From Paraburkholderia dioscoreae (lineage in GTDB: Bacteria > Pseudomonadota > Gammaproteobacteria > Burkholderiales > Burkholderiaceae), in contig NZ_LR699553.1 of the NCBI RefSeq assembly GCF_902459535.1, positions 4,415,998 to 4,479,997 of the forward strand: a DNA stretch of 64,000 nt, read 5' to 3'. A model generated the notes under the pieces. It was not told the DNA's origin and did not search any database. It saw only the letters and a program-made list of their open reading frames with translations. Within the stretch, counting starts at the first letter, position 1, and every line of letters begins with the position of its first letter. This document shows, piece by piece, positions 1 through 9,029 of this stretch. Position numbers and translations under genes: made by a program.

Positions 1-28
1 GACGCGCACCCAGCATGGGCTGCCAATT

Positions 29-1141
29 TCACCGTTGTCCGAACGAAATGTCGCCGAACAGTGCCTTTTGCTCGCGCGGCTGCGAGCGCCAGTACTGCGG
101 CGGTGCTTCGACCGTCGCGCCAAGTTGCGCCGCGGCATGCCACGGCCAACGCGGGTTGTATAGCAACGCGCGGGCCAACGCGATCAGATCGGCGTCGCCG
201 GCTTCGATCAGTTGCTCGGCGTGCAACGGGTCCGTGATCAGGCCCACGCCGATGGTAGTGAGGCCTGTGGCCTGTTTGACCGCCTTCGCGAACGGGATCT
301 GATAACCCGGTTCAAGCGGAATCTTCTGCAATGGCGAGACGCCGCCCGACGACACGTCGATCCAGTCGCAGCCGCGCTTTTTCAACTCCTGCGCGAACGC
401 GATCGTATCTGCGAGCGTCCAGCCGCCTTCGACCCAGTCGGTTGCCGACACACGTACGCCGACGGGTTTGTCGGCGGGAAATGCGGCACGCACGATATCG
501 AAGATTTCAAGCGGAAAGCGCATGCGGTTTTCGAGCGAGCCGCCGTATTCGTCGTCGCGTTGATTGGCGATCGGCGAGAGGAACTGATGCAGCAGATAGC
601 CGTGTGCCGCGTGCACTTCCAGTCCGTCGATGCCGAGCCGTGCGGCACGCCGCGCCGACGCCGCGAATGCTTCGCGGATCCGGTTCAACGCAGGTAGGTC
701 CAGCGCCAAGGGCGGCTCTTCGCCCGCTTTATGCGGCAACGCGGACGGTGCGTGCGGCAGCCACCCGCCTTGCGATACCGGAATCAGTTGGCCGCCTTCC
801 CAAGGCACGTGGCTCGACGCCTTGCGCCCGGCGTGCGACAACTGCATCGTGACCTTGATGTGCGAATGCTTGCGGATAGCGGCGAGCACAGGCTTGAGCG
901 CGGCTTCGGTGACGTCGTCCCACAGGCCGAGATCGCCGGGGGTGATACGTCCGTCCGGCTCGACTGCGGTTGCCTCGATGCACAGCATACCGGCACCGGA
1001 TAACGCCATGCTACCGAGATGGATCATGTGCCACGCCGTTGCCTCACCGCGATCCGCGGAATACTGGCACATGGGCGACACGACGATACGATTGGGAAGT
1101 GTCACGCTACGCAGCGTGAGCGGAGAAAAAAGCGCGCTCAT
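29..1141 (-). CDS. NADH:flavin oxidoreductase, Old Yellow Enzyme family (YqjM-like)
   Basis: A 370-residue FMN-dependent TIM-barrel ene-reductase, probably cytosolic, that would reduce activated C=C bonds or xenobiotics with NAD(P)H. The N-terminal PMCQYSA has the cysteine typical of the YqjM class, HAAHGYLLHQFLSP and NQRDDEYGGS are the family substrate and FMN signatures, and the C-terminal GVGLITDP/ALARALLYNP segment is the phosphate-binding region. The length matches YqjM-like enzymes (about 340-370). The ATG at 1141 has only a weak ribosome site. It is the last of three minus-strand genes reading away from the 3 kb region. The natural substrate cannot be inferred from sequence. Confidence 0.93.
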   Translation of the reverse strand: MSALFSPLTLRSVTLPNRIVVSPMCQYSADRGEATAWHMIHLGSMALSGAGMLCIEATAVEPDGRITPGDLGLWDDVTEAALKPVLAAIRKHSHIKVTMQLSHAGRKASSHVPWEGGQLIPVSQGGWLPHAPSALPHKAGEEPPLALDLPALNRIREAFAASARRAARLGIDGLEVHAAHGYLLHQFLSPIANQRDDEYGGSLENRMRFPLEIFDIVRAAFPADKPVGVRVSATDWVEGGWTLADTIAFAQELKKRGCDWIDVSSGGVSPLQKIPLEPGYQIPFAKAVKQATGLTTIGVGLITDPLHAEQLIEAGDADLIALARALLYNPRWPWHAAAQLGATVEAPPQYWRSQPREQKALFGDISFGQR

Positions 1142-1213
1142 GGATCAGGCCCAGTAAAAACCCAAGAGCGATCGAGCATAGCACCGCAAATAATTTACTG
1201 CTGGCACGCGCCT

Positions 1214-1927
1214 TCAGGCTTTCGCCTCGACCTGATCGAGCCATTCGCCGAACATCCGGCGCGCGGCGGCTTCGAGCGCGGGACCGAATTGCGCGGTCTC
1301 GGACCGCAATTGGCGCGCGTCGATACCGTGGCCCGCAAGCTCACCGGCGTTGCCGATCAGCCAGGGTTCGAAGCGGTCGGTGCGGATCTCCGGATGACAC
1401 TGCAGCCCCAGCACATGGCCGCCCCAGGCGAACGCCTGGTTTTCGCATGCCGGCGTCGACGCAAGACGCGTGGCGTTGTCAGGCAGATCGAAGGTATCGC
1501 CGTGCCAGTGCAGCATGGAGGTCTGCGAGCCGTCCAGATGGCGCACCGGCGAAGCGCGGCCGGCGTCGGTCAGCGTGAGGGGTGTCCAACCGAGTTCAGT
1601 GCGACCAGCGGGATAGACGCGGGCACCGAGCGCGCGCGCAATCAACTGGGCGCCAAGACAGATGCCGAGTGTCGGCAAACCGGCCGCGATGCGCTTCTCG
1701 ATCATGGAGAGCAACGGCACGAGCGTCGGGTAAAGCGCGTCGTCGGTTGCGTTGATCGGGCCGCCCAATACCACCATCAACGATGCGGCGACGGGGTTCG
1801 GCGCCTCGATGCGGGCAAAGCCGACATCGAGATAACGGACCGGGCGCCCGCGCTCGCCGAGCACCAGCTCAAGACTGCCCAGATCCTCGAAGTGCACGTG
1901 GCGAATGGCCAGAACTTCGTGATTCAT
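1214..1927 (-). CDS. Class I glutamine amidotransferase domain protein
   Basis: A stand-alone 237-residue GATase1 domain of the kind often annotated as GMP synthase-like. GICLGAQ near residue 90 carries the nucleophilic cysteine, and CHPE near residue 178 supplies the catalytic His-Glu pair. There is no synthetase domain, so it either serves a separate synthetase or acts on gamma-glutamyl compounds; the partner is unknown. The ATG at 1927 has a GAAGGTGG-type ribosome site a few bases upstream. It lies 72 bases upstream of the flavin oxidoreductase on the same strand, so cotranscription is possible. Confidence 0.88.
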   Translation of the reverse strand: MNHEVLAIRHVHFEDLGSLELVLGERGRPVRYLDVGFARIEAPNPVAASLMVVLGGPINATDDALYPTLVPLLSMIEKRIAAGLPTLGICLGAQLIARALGARVYPAGRTELGWTPLTLTDAGRASPVRHLDGSQTSMLHWHGDTFDLPDNATRLASTPACENQAFAWGGHVLGLQCHPEIRTDRFEPWLIGNAGELAGHGIDARQLRSETAQFGPALEAAARRMFGEWLDQVEAKA

Positions 1928-2054
1928 CGGCCTGTCCCACCTTCACGTTGACTAAAGACTTGCCGCCATGCGGCGCCGACCGGCTCACTGGCGGCATGTG
2001 CCGCCCGCCGGAGCCGGCCTGGCAGTGTAGCGGATTGTCCCGGAAGAAACCGCC

Positions 2055-2693
2055 TTATTGGGCGAAGATCTTCCAGGTCTTCTTCTGGGTGGCAACGTCG
2101 GCAGTCTCATACACCGAGCAATCCAGGCGCAGGTCCGTATCCGACATCTTCAGATCGAGCAACGCGCAATGATGCGGGGTCTTCTTCGGGTTCTTGCTCG
2201 GCTCGAAGTGCGTGCAGCTCAGACACATGCGGTGCGGCGGAATCGTGCCTTGCGCTTCCAGCTGATGAACGGTCTTGAGCAGCGTGCGATAGAACACGGA
2301 CTGTTCCTCGTCACGCAACGTGCCGACCGCTTTGGCCAGAAAGTCCGGCCACTGCGCAGCGCGCTTTGCAGCCGTGCGGCCGCGTGCCGTCAGGCGGACC
2401 GCGAGGGCGCGGCCGTCATCGAGGGCACGGCGCTTTTCGACCAGACCTTTGGTCTCGAGCGTGCTGACTGCGTCACTGGTCGTCGCGGCGGTAAGGGCCG
2501 TTTCACGGGCAATTTCGCCGAGACGCATCGGGCCTTTGCGCTGCATCAACAAAACCAGAATTTCGCCTTGAGTCGGTGTCAGGCCAGCGCCTTCCGCCCA
2601 TTCCCAAGCCTGGCTTCGCATTGCCGTGCTCAATCGCAATAGGCTGTGGGTCACCCGCCCGGTCGCCTGTTCTCCGTATACGCCTTCGCTCAT
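2055..2693 (-). CDS. MarR-family winged-helix regulator with Cys-rich C-terminal tail
   Basis: A 212-residue protein. Residues about 15-145 form a MarR-type winged helix (LTPTQGEILVLL, then a recognition region around LGEIARETALTAATTSDAVS and a wing rich in Arg/Asp). A MarR protein would stop near residue 150. Here a tail of about 60 residues follows with a CLSC pair, a HHC group and one further cysteine, which looks like a possible metal or redox site. The gene reads away from the intergenic region that holds origin-like module A. No target is evident, since the next gene is transcribed in the same direction 128 bases downstream. Confidence 0.85.
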   Translation of the reverse strand: MSEGVYGEQATGRVTHSLLRLSTAMRSQAWEWAEGAGLTPTQGEILVLLMQRKGPMRLGEIARETALTAATTSDAVSTLETKGLVEKRRALDDGRALAVRLTARGRTAAKRAAQWPDFLAKAVGTLRDEEQSVFYRTLLKTVHQLEAQGTIPPHRMCLSCTHFEPSKNPKKTPHHCALLDLKMSDTDLRLDCSVYETADVATQKKTWKIFAQ

Positions 2694-2888
2694 AATCTTC
2701 GATTGGTTTATTTACAGCTTTCGTACGATGCCGGCGAACCGTTCGCCGACCGCGCCCGTAGCCTGTGTGGGGTAGCCTCGCCCAACCGCGGACAAGACGG
2801 TTTTCAACTATCTCAAAAATTTACCGCCTTGCAAGGCAAAGCAGCGAAAACGACATTCTATGCGAGAGCGGCGAATCGTACAGCTAAC

Positions 2889-3170
2889 TTATCCAAAGCA
2901 AGCTGTGGATAACCCGGGGAAAACGCAGGGACAGCCTGTGTGCCGATTCTTGATAAGCGGCGAAGCCGGCTTGGCCGGCCCGAAGTTGTCCTCGTATACC
3001 GGCCTCGACGCACCCTCGATCAGCCTGGTTATGGTTTACGCAGCGCATTGACTTTGCAGGGAATTATTCAGTTGTCCACAGGCCGGGGCAATGCTTGTTA
3101 ACTACTACTACGTCTGTATACGTCAACTTTATAAAAACCTTGGACATGCCGAGCTGGAAATTAATTTATT
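2889..3170. other. Candidate replication-origin module A (DnaA boxes plus CTA trinucleotide repeats)
   Basis: This is most of the gene-free stretch 2694-3230. Seen directly: TTATCCAAA (2889-2897, one mismatch to a DnaA box), 6 bases, the perfect box TGTGGATAA (2904-2912), GTATACC (2994-3000), CTGGTTATG (3026-3034), TTGTCCACA (3072-3080, one mismatch), a GC-rich spacer, GTTAAC (3097-3102), then TACTACTAC (3103-3111) and AT-rich DNA to 3170. A DnaA box, a GC-rich spacer and CTA/TAG trinucleotides in that order match the basal unwinding system of bacterial origins. A homologous copy in inverted orientation lies at 6272-6521 with almost the same spacings. Origin function is inference. Confidence 0.6.
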
Positions 3171-3171
3171 G

Positions 3172-3193
3172 AAAAAAACCCGCTCGAGGCGGG
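3172..3193 (-). terminator. Intrinsic terminator of ybdK
   Basis: Read on the minus strand: a GC stem CCCGC/GCGGG with a 5-base loop, followed by seven T residues (the A run at 3172-3178 on the plus strand). It lies 38 bases beyond the ybdK stop codon. Confidence 0.75.
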
Positions 3194-3230
3194 CTTTCTT
3201 ACGATTTGCCGTGAGCAACCCTGTTTCCGG

Positions 3231-4346
3231 CTAGGCGCGCCACTCCAGACATTGTTGCCTGACGGCTTCATGCAAGGACTTTTCCCGTTCGACGACGCCG
3301 CGCAGCCACGTCGCGTCATTGACCTGACTGCGCGCAATCGCGCCGATTTCGGCCAGCGCATTGCCCGAACCCAACGCTTCGGCGTGCGGAGCGATCCGGT
3401 CCAGCGTTTCGAGAATGTCTTCGGAAATCGTCTTGCGTTCGCCCGTCTGCGGATTGATGCAGGTGCCGGCAAGACCAAACCGGCATGCTTCAAAACGATT
3501 GAAGGTGTAGACGAGGTAGTCGTCTTCCTTCGGCGTGATCGGTTTGTCGAGCAGCAGATGCCGGGCAAGCGTCTGGATGTAGCAGGCAATCGCCGCCGCA
3601 CGATCCACCGACAACGGCGTGTCCATGACGCGCACTTCGATCGTGCCGAAACCGGGCTTCGGCCGGATGTCCCAGTAAAAATCCTTCATGCTGTTGACCA
3701 CGCCGGTGTGGACCATCTTCGAGAAATATTCCTCGAAACTGTCCCACGTCAACACGAACGGCGCGCGGCCCGACAGCGGAAACGCGAACACGGAATTCAG
3801 TCGTGCCGAATGAAAACCGGTATCGACACCCTGCACGAACGGCGACGATGCCGACAACGCGATGAAGTGCGGAATGAAGCGCGACATGGAATGCAGCAGA
3901 TAGAGCGCGCTGTTCGGATCCGGGCAGCCGATATGCACGTGCTGGCCGAACACCGTAAATTGCTTGGCGAGATAGCCGTACAACTCGGAGAGATACTGAA
4001 AGCGCGGCGTATCGACGATCTGCCGCTCGCTCCATTGCTGGAACGCATGCGTGCCGCCGCCGCACAGTCCGACGTTCAGGTGATCCGCCGCTGAAACCAG
4101 CGTATCGCGAATCTTGCGCAAATCGGCAACGGCCTGCTCATGCGTCGTGCAGATGCCGGTCGACAGCTCGATCATGCTTTCGGTGATTTCCGGCGTGATG
4201 TTGCCGGGGATCTTTTCGTCCTTGATGAGGCGCAGCAGATCCGAGCCGGCTTTGGTCAGATCATAGTCGTGCGTGTTGACGATCTGCATCTCGAGTTCGA
4301 CACCGAATGTGAACGGTTTCGAATCGATGAAGGGTTCGAGTGACAT
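3231..4346 (-). CDS. ybdK: YbdK-type carboxylate-amine ligase (glutamate-cysteine ligase-like)
   Basis: A 371-residue member of the GCS2/YbdK family, which has weak glutamate-cysteine ligase or related ATP-dependent ligase activity. Typical segments are TFGVELEMQIV at the N-terminus, ITPEITESMIELSTGI near residue 50, GGGTHAF and HVHIGCPDP in the middle, and WDIRPKPGFGTIEVRVMDTPLS towards the C-terminus. The ATG at 4346 is preceded by AGGGGA. A dedicated proteobacterial GshA is encoded separately at 30.1-31.7 kb, so this enzyme is unlikely to be the main glutathione enzyme. Together with the antiporter it lies between the two origin-like modules. Confidence 0.92.
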   Translation of the reverse strand: MSLEPFIDSKPFTFGVELEMQIVNTHDYDLTKAGSDLLRLIKDEKIPGNITPEITESMIELSTGICTTHEQAVADLRKIRDTLVSAADHLNVGLCGGGTHAFQQWSERQIVDTPRFQYLSELYGYLAKQFTVFGQHVHIGCPDPNSALYLLHSMSRFIPHFIALSASSPFVQGVDTGFHSARLNSVFAFPLSGRAPFVLTWDSFEEYFSKMVHTGVVNSMKDFYWDIRPKPGFGTIEVRVMDTPLSVDRAAAIACYIQTLARHLLLDKPITPKEDDYLVYTFNRFEACRFGLAGTCINPQTGERKTISEDILETLDRIAPHAEALGSGNALAEIGAIARSQVNDATWLRGVVEREKSLHEAVRQQCLEWRA

Positions 4347-4506
4347 GGCGTCCCCTGGGTCAGTTCGGCCGGGCGTGGGTCCGTGTGCAGGTCACATGCC
4401 CGGCCGTTTTTGAATCGAATATAGGTTGGATAAAGCGTCTCAAGTATCGAGCCTCGGGTCTCGGGCTCCGCGTTTCAGTCAGCGCACTGCGCTGACCGGC
4501 TCGCGC

Positions 4507-5712
4507 TTACTCTTCGCGCCGTTCGGCCACCATCGCGAGACTGCGATAGACGAGCCACGGCCCGAGAATCTGCAGCACGAAAATCGAGCACATCACGATA
4601 GCCCGCAGTTGCGGATCGAAGTTCGGATACAGGTTGTAGGTATCGTCGACCAGCAGATACGCGAGCGCCGACATGGGCGACAGCGACAAACCGAGCGCCA
4701 TGCCCTGCTTCCAGTTCAAACCGCTTGGCTTGGCAAACGCCAGCACGCCGACCAGTTTCGCAATGAGGCGCGCAACAATCAGACCCAGCGCCGCGACACC
4801 GCCTAGCGCGATGTCTTTCCATTCGAACGAAGTCAACGTCAGCACGAACAGAATCACCGTCAACAACCAGCCGGCCGTGCCGAAATGCTGGGGCCACAAT
4901 TGCGGACGCGCTTCATGATTCTTCACGATGATGCCGGCGGCGAGCAGCGCGAGAATCGTCGACAGCTTGAACAGATGCGCGACAGCGATAGCCAGCAGCA
5001 CCAGCCCGAACAGCGCGACAAACGAATGCTCGTCCTGCATGTTCAGACGTCGATAAAAGAACGTGCAGGTGCGCGCGAGCAGGTATGCAAGCACGAGCGA
5101 GCCGACCAGCAGATAAAGCGGCTGCAAAATGGTCGCGAATACGTTGCCATAGACCTCCTGATGCAGCCAGCTCGACACGAGCTTTTCAATCACCACCGCA
5201 TACATGCTGTTCAGTGCCGTCAAGGTCAGCAGACGCTGCGTGACCTGGCCTTCCGCGCGCAATTCGGTTTTGAGCTGAATCACCATGGCCGGCGAAGTCG
5301 CCATCGCGATCGCGGCGAGCACGGTAGCCACCATCAGCGGCACGTTCAGGAACAGCAAAACCGGCAAAACCAGCGCGAATGTCAGCGTGGCTTCGGCCAC
5401 GCTCGACAGAATCAGCCAGGGATTGCGACGGATCCAGCGCAAATCGAGCCGGCTGCCGAGTTCGAACAGCAGCAAACCGAGCGCGACGTCGAGCAACGGA
5501 CGCGCGGCGCTCGCGGAATCCGCATCGATTACGCCCGAGCCGGCCGCGCCGGCGACGAGGCCAATGACCGCATACCCGGAAATGCGCGGCAAACGCCACG
5601 CGCGATAGCAAAGCTCACCGCATAGACCTGCCGCGAGCAATGCGAGACCAGCCCAAAAAATGGCGTCGGGTGAAAGCGGCCAGGCTGGAAAAAATGAAAA
5701 CGCCGAATTCAT
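4507..5712 (-). CDS. CPA2-family cation:proton antiporter (KefB/Na-H exchanger type)
   Basis: A 401-residue integral membrane protein with about 12 hydrophobic segments, starting MNSAFSFFPAWPL. It has the family features: a conserved ELGSRLDLRW region, an Asn/Asp-poor helix-break region around ATSPAMVIQLKTEL, and a final helix ending in VYRSLAMVAERREE. No TrkA-N (RCK) nucleotide-binding domain follows, so it is the short form that exchanges K+ or Na+ for H+ without that regulatory domain. The start at 5712 was chosen over an upstream in-frame ATG at 5766 because AAAGGAGA lies at ideal spacing. It is divergent from origin-like module B. Confidence 0.85.
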   Translation of the reverse strand: MNSAFSFFPAWPLSPDAIFWAGLALLAAGLCGELCYRAWRLPRISGYAVIGLVAGAAGSGVIDADSASAARPLLDVALGLLLFELGSRLDLRWIRRNPWLILSSVAEATLTFALVLPVLLFLNVPLMVATVLAAIAMATSPAMVIQLKTELRAEGQVTQRLLTLTALNSMYAVVIEKLVSSWLHQEVYGNVFATILQPLYLLVGSLVLAYLLARTCTFFYRRLNMQDEHSFVALFGLVLLAIAVAHLFKLSTILALLAAGIIVKNHEARPQLWPQHFGTAGWLLTVILFVLTLTSFEWKDIALGGVAALGLIVARLIAKLVGVLAFAKPSGLNWKQGMALGLSLSPMSALAYLLVDDTYNLYPNFDPQLRAIVMCSIFVLQILGPWLVYRSLAMVAERREE

Positions 5713-6271
5713 CGTAATGGGTTCTCCTTTGCAGCAACGGCGGACGACACGAACCGGCGCAAACACCGGCGAGCGGGTGGACGCATGAAGCGCTCACTGT
5801 CGCGATCGCTTCGCATGGCCAGCGTTGCGAGTTTTCAACGATCGGATGATCTGAATGCGCCGCAGCCGCAGGGAGCCTGACGCATTCGGGTGTGGCCGTA
5901 GCAACCGGCACGGTGAAAAAGAACGCCGTCGACTTTGAATCAGATTCTGATTGAGCCGCACCGTTCCGTTTGCTGCGTGTGCCGCTGTAGAGGCAAGGCA
6001 CGACGCGGAAAAGAACGGCGATTGTGCCATAGCTTTTTCAGCCTCGACCGAAAAGACACGAACGTGCTGACAAAACGGTAAAAACGTACGTTATCTCGGC
6101 GACATGAGGAAAAAGCGACCGTTTTAGGCCTGAAATCGACCGCGTGCGCGGCTAGTTTGAAGATGGCAGATGTGTTTTTCGGGACATAGCGGGGGAAGCG
6201 TCTGCCCAGATAGCGGGGTGCGAGCTATGCCGATGAGCGCCGTTTCAGCCACGGCCTTTCTGTTTACAGGT
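5713..6271. other. Gene-free region upstream of the antiporter
   Basis: No convincing gene. Short open frames here lack ribosome sites and recognisable sequence. The stretch holds the antiporter promoter region and leads into origin-like module B. TGTTTACAGG and TTTACCG (6261-6276) are AT-richer than the surroundings. Confidence 0.5.
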
Positions 6272-6521
6272 TTACCGTATGTATACGTAGTAACAGTTAA
6301 CAAAGCGCCTCGGTTTCTGTGGATAACTCCTGTTTACCGAAACGAATCATTGGTTTGCCGGCCGCATAACCGGATGCACAGCATGTGCGGGAGCGGCGGG
6401 TATACAAGAGCAACTTTTTGTGATTTCCGGCCGCAGCGGAGTTACCCCGTTTACGTCCACAACGGTTCCACATGAGTTGCGCGGGTAAACGGCGCGGTTA
6501 TCCACAAGTGTCGGTGGATAA
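6272..6521. other. Candidate replication-origin module B, inverted homologue of module A
   Basis: Read on the minus strand, the order matches module A: TTATCCACC (6521-6513), 6 bases, the perfect box TGTGGATAA (6506-6498), GTATACC (6405-6399), CCGGTTATG (6373-6365), the perfect box TTATCCACA (6326-6318), exactly 16 bases, GTTAAC (6301-6296), then TGTTACTACG (6295-6286) and a TATAC element. The spacings box-to-box (6), GTATACC-to-box (72 against 71), GTTATG-to-box (38 against 38) and box-to-GTTAAC (16 against 16) equal those of module A within a base. It lies between the antiporter and mnmC. Origin function is inferred from architecture only. Confidence 0.6.
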
Positions 6522-6563
6522 CCGGGTCGGGCAAAGGTGCCCGGCGGGCCGCCGTTAACGCAG

Positions 6564-8534
6564 TTATCTCACCGTCCCCTGACGCAGTGCGCGCAACAGG
6601 AAGCGCGCGGGATCGATGTCTTCAGCCAGATCCCGTTCGAGCGGCCACGGTTCGCCTTCCAGTTGCGAGGCGATCAGTTCCGCGCCGAGCGCTGCCCACA
6701 CCAGCCCACGCGAACCGTAGGCAAACGCGCCGTACAGGCCGTCTGTGCGCGGCAGATCGAGCGGCCATGCGCCCCGCAGACGCTGGGTGTCGCGTGCTGC
6801 TAGGGTTTCGTCGGCGAGCTGGCCGATCATCGGCATGCGGTCGCTGGTGACGCAACGGAACGCGACGCGCCCAGCCAACGCCGCCGACTCGGAGCGATCG
6901 ACGATGCCTGCAAACGCCGGCAACATCTGCGCGACGCGCGCCAGGTTTTCCAGATGGCCATCCGCGCGAAGCGACGTGTCGGAGTCGTCGAGTTCATAGG
7001 TGGCGCCGGTCAGCGTGACGCCGTTGGCAAGCGGTACGGCGTAGCCTTCGCCAATCACCGGCAACTCGAGCGGCGGACGCACCATGCCGGCCGGCAGTAA
7101 CGTGAGCTGGCCGCGAATGCTGCGAGTCGGCGCGTGCTGCAAACCGGCGATGCGCGCGGCATCGTGAGCACTCGCTACGATCACCACCGGCGCACGCGCG
7201 ACAACCTGACCCGCCGTGTCGACGATGATCCACTGACCGCCCGCCCGCTCGACCCGCGCGACGTCCACTCCGAAGCGGCGTTCGAGCAACGAACCCGCCG
7301 CGGCGCACTGCGCGGCGCAGAGCGATGCAGGATCGATCCAGCCGCCGTACGGAAAGAACCAGCCGCCGTGCGCGAGCGGCATGCCGGCCAGCCGTTGAGC
7401 TTCGTCTGCCGGGACGGACGTCACGTACTCCGATGGATAGCCTGCCGCGGCGATCGCTTCGCTGATCGACAAGGCTTCCTCGTCATCCGCGGCGATCTGC
7501 AACAGACCCTTGCTGCCGCGAGATGGTCCGTGGCCGAGCCGTTCGAGCGCAGCCCAATGCCTGAGCGAATAGAGGAAGCCGGCCCGCGTGACGCGTGAGG
7601 CGACGCTGTCGTCACGGGAAATCATGGGGTGGAACACGCCTGCCGGATTGCCGGACGCTTCCTGAGCAACGGCTGCATGCCGTTCGAGCGACGTGACGCG
7701 CCAGCCGCGCGCGGCCAGCCGCTCGATCACCGCGCAGCCGGCGAGGCCCGTGCCGATCACCACGGCATGCCGTTCGTCGACCACGAGCGCCGCGGGCGGC
7801 TCATGACGCCGCACGCGCCAGCGCGGCGCGAAGTGGCCGACCAGCATCGCGCGTTTCCAGCCGAAACCGTCCACCTTGCGGTATTCAAAACCGCACTGGG
7901 TCAACGCGCGTTTGATGTCGCCGGCGCTGCTGTAGGTGGCGAATGTGGCACCCTCGCCGGCCAGCCGCGCGAGCGCCTTGAAGATCGCAGGAGTCCAGAG
8001 TTCGGGATTCCTGGCCGGCGCGAAACCGTCGAGGTAGAACGCATCGGCGCGCAGCCTCAAGGCCGGCACGCTGTCCTGTGCGTCGGCAAAAACGAGCGTG
8101 AGTACGACGCGCCCCTCCTCGAATTCAAGCCGATGCGTGCCGGGGACGAGCATCGGCCAGACATCCGCGAGCGCTTGCGCCAGGTCCGCGATCTCCGGAT
8201 CGGAAATCGTCGCCGCATACACTTTGCGTAAATCGTCGACGGTAAACGGATGTTTCTCAGTCGAGACGAAATGGAGTCGCTCGCAGCGTGAGGAATCTGC
8301 GCGCCACGCGGCCCAGGTCACCAGAAAGTTGATGCCCATGCCGAAGCCGGTTTCGAGCACGGTGAAAATGCGACGGCCTTGCCACCGCTCGGGTAGTGCA
8401 TTGCCTCGCAGGAAAACGTAGTGAGCCTGTTCGAGACCACCCACGGCGCTGTGATAGATGTCGTCGTAGAGCGGCGAAAAAGGCGTGCCGTTGTCGCGAA
8501 AAGCGAGGACGGCGGGGATCAGCGGATCAGTCAT
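6564..8534 (-). CDS. mnmC: Bifunctional tRNA mnm5s2U methyltransferase / FAD-dependent oxidoreductase MnmC
   Basis: A 656-residue fusion that completes mnm5s2U34 in tRNA. The N-terminal DUF752 methyltransferase starts MTDPLIPAVLAFRDNGTPFS and carries the SAM motif VLETGFGMGINFL. The C-terminal DAAO-like oxidoreductase begins at AVVIGTGLAGCAVIERLA, the FAD-binding glycine motif, and ends with YGSRGLVWAALGAELIASQL. The open frame extends 109 codons upstream, but that part is low-complexity and overlaps a dispersed repeat; MTDPL is the family N-terminus. Its ribosome site is weak. MnmC acts after MnmE/MnmG, and mnmE is also in this window. Confidence 0.93.
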   Translation of the reverse strand: MTDPLIPAVLAFRDNGTPFSPLYDDIYHSAVGGLEQAHYVFLRGNALPERWQGRRIFTVLETGFGMGINFLVTWAAWRADSSRCERLHFVSTEKHPFTVDDLRKVYAATISDPEIADLAQALADVWPMLVPGTHRLEFEEGRVVLTLVFADAQDSVPALRLRADAFYLDGFAPARNPELWTPAIFKALARLAGEGATFATYSSAGDIKRALTQCGFEYRKVDGFGWKRAMLVGHFAPRWRVRRHEPPAALVVDERHAVVIGTGLAGCAVIERLAARGWRVTSLERHAAVAQEASGNPAGVFHPMISRDDSVASRVTRAGFLYSLRHWAALERLGHGPSRGSKGLLQIAADDEEALSISEAIAAAGYPSEYVTSVPADEAQRLAGMPLAHGGWFFPYGGWIDPASLCAAQCAAAGSLLERRFGVDVARVERAGGQWIIVDTAGQVVARAPVVIVASAHDAARIAGLQHAPTRSIRGQLTLLPAGMVRPPLELPVIGEGYAVPLANGVTLTGATYELDDSDTSLRADGHLENLARVAQMLPAFAGIVDRSESAALAGRVAFRCVTSDRMPMIGQLADETLAARDTQRLRGAWPLDLPRTDGLYGAFAYGSRGLVWAALGAELIASQLEGEPWPLERDLAEDIDPARFLLRALRQGTVR

Positions 8535-8589
8535 GCGCGAGGGAAAATGACGCTCGGAAAAATGCCCTCCGGAACCTGTCGCTGCGCGC

Positions 8590-8640
8590 CAGACCCCCAC
8601 AAGGGCGTGAGAAAACTTGGGGCGGCCCGGCGTTTTCTCA
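8590..8640 (+). repeat. Dispersed repeat, copy 1 (REP-like)
   Basis: About 45 bases containing AGAAAAC...GTTTTCT, a 7-base inverted repeat around a GC-rich loop. A diverged copy lies at 17590-17640 and shares GCCCGGCGTTTTCT exactly. Both copies sit just upstream of the start of a minus-strand gene (mnmC and gspC). Confidence 0.5.
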
Positions 8641-8951
8641 TACGCGCGTGAACGTTGCCGCCCACGCCTGGCTCGCCGGACGGCGGAAAATGACCCGCCG
8701 AACGTTGGCAAAAACCAACGCCAAGCCCCGTCCGTACTGGGTTTGAGCCCTCGGTTAGAGGTCGCCGGGAGCAAAAACGGCGGTTTCGTTGCAATATCCG
8801 CTGCGCAACCGCGTAATTCTTCGAAACCCTTATCCTGATTGGGTTTGCGCTGCGCTATCATAGCAAGCGCCGCGAAGGGAGCGGCAGCACGGCCGACGGG
8901 CGGTTATCTGTCCGGCGCTATTGGTCCGGAGGGGATCCGGAGCTGGAGCTG

Positions 8952-8980
8952 CTCGACGGCGCGGCCCGCGCACGTATAAT
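8952..8980 (+). promoter_or_regulatory. Likely hupB promoter
   Basis: A consensus -10 TATAAT at 8975-8980 with a poor -35 (CTCGAC) 17 bases upstream. It lies about 50 bases before the hupB start, which has AGAAAGGA as ribosome site. Confidence 0.55.
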
Positions 8981-9029
8981 CGGCGCGTTCGCGCTGTTCG
9001 TGTCAACCTAAACTCAGAAAGGAACCTTA

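Noticed and set aside
8421..8861. The 109-codon upstream extension of mnmC and overlapping plus-strand frames
   Set aside because: The extension is unlike any MnmC N-terminus and covers a REP-like repeat; MTDPLIPAVL at 8534 is the family start.
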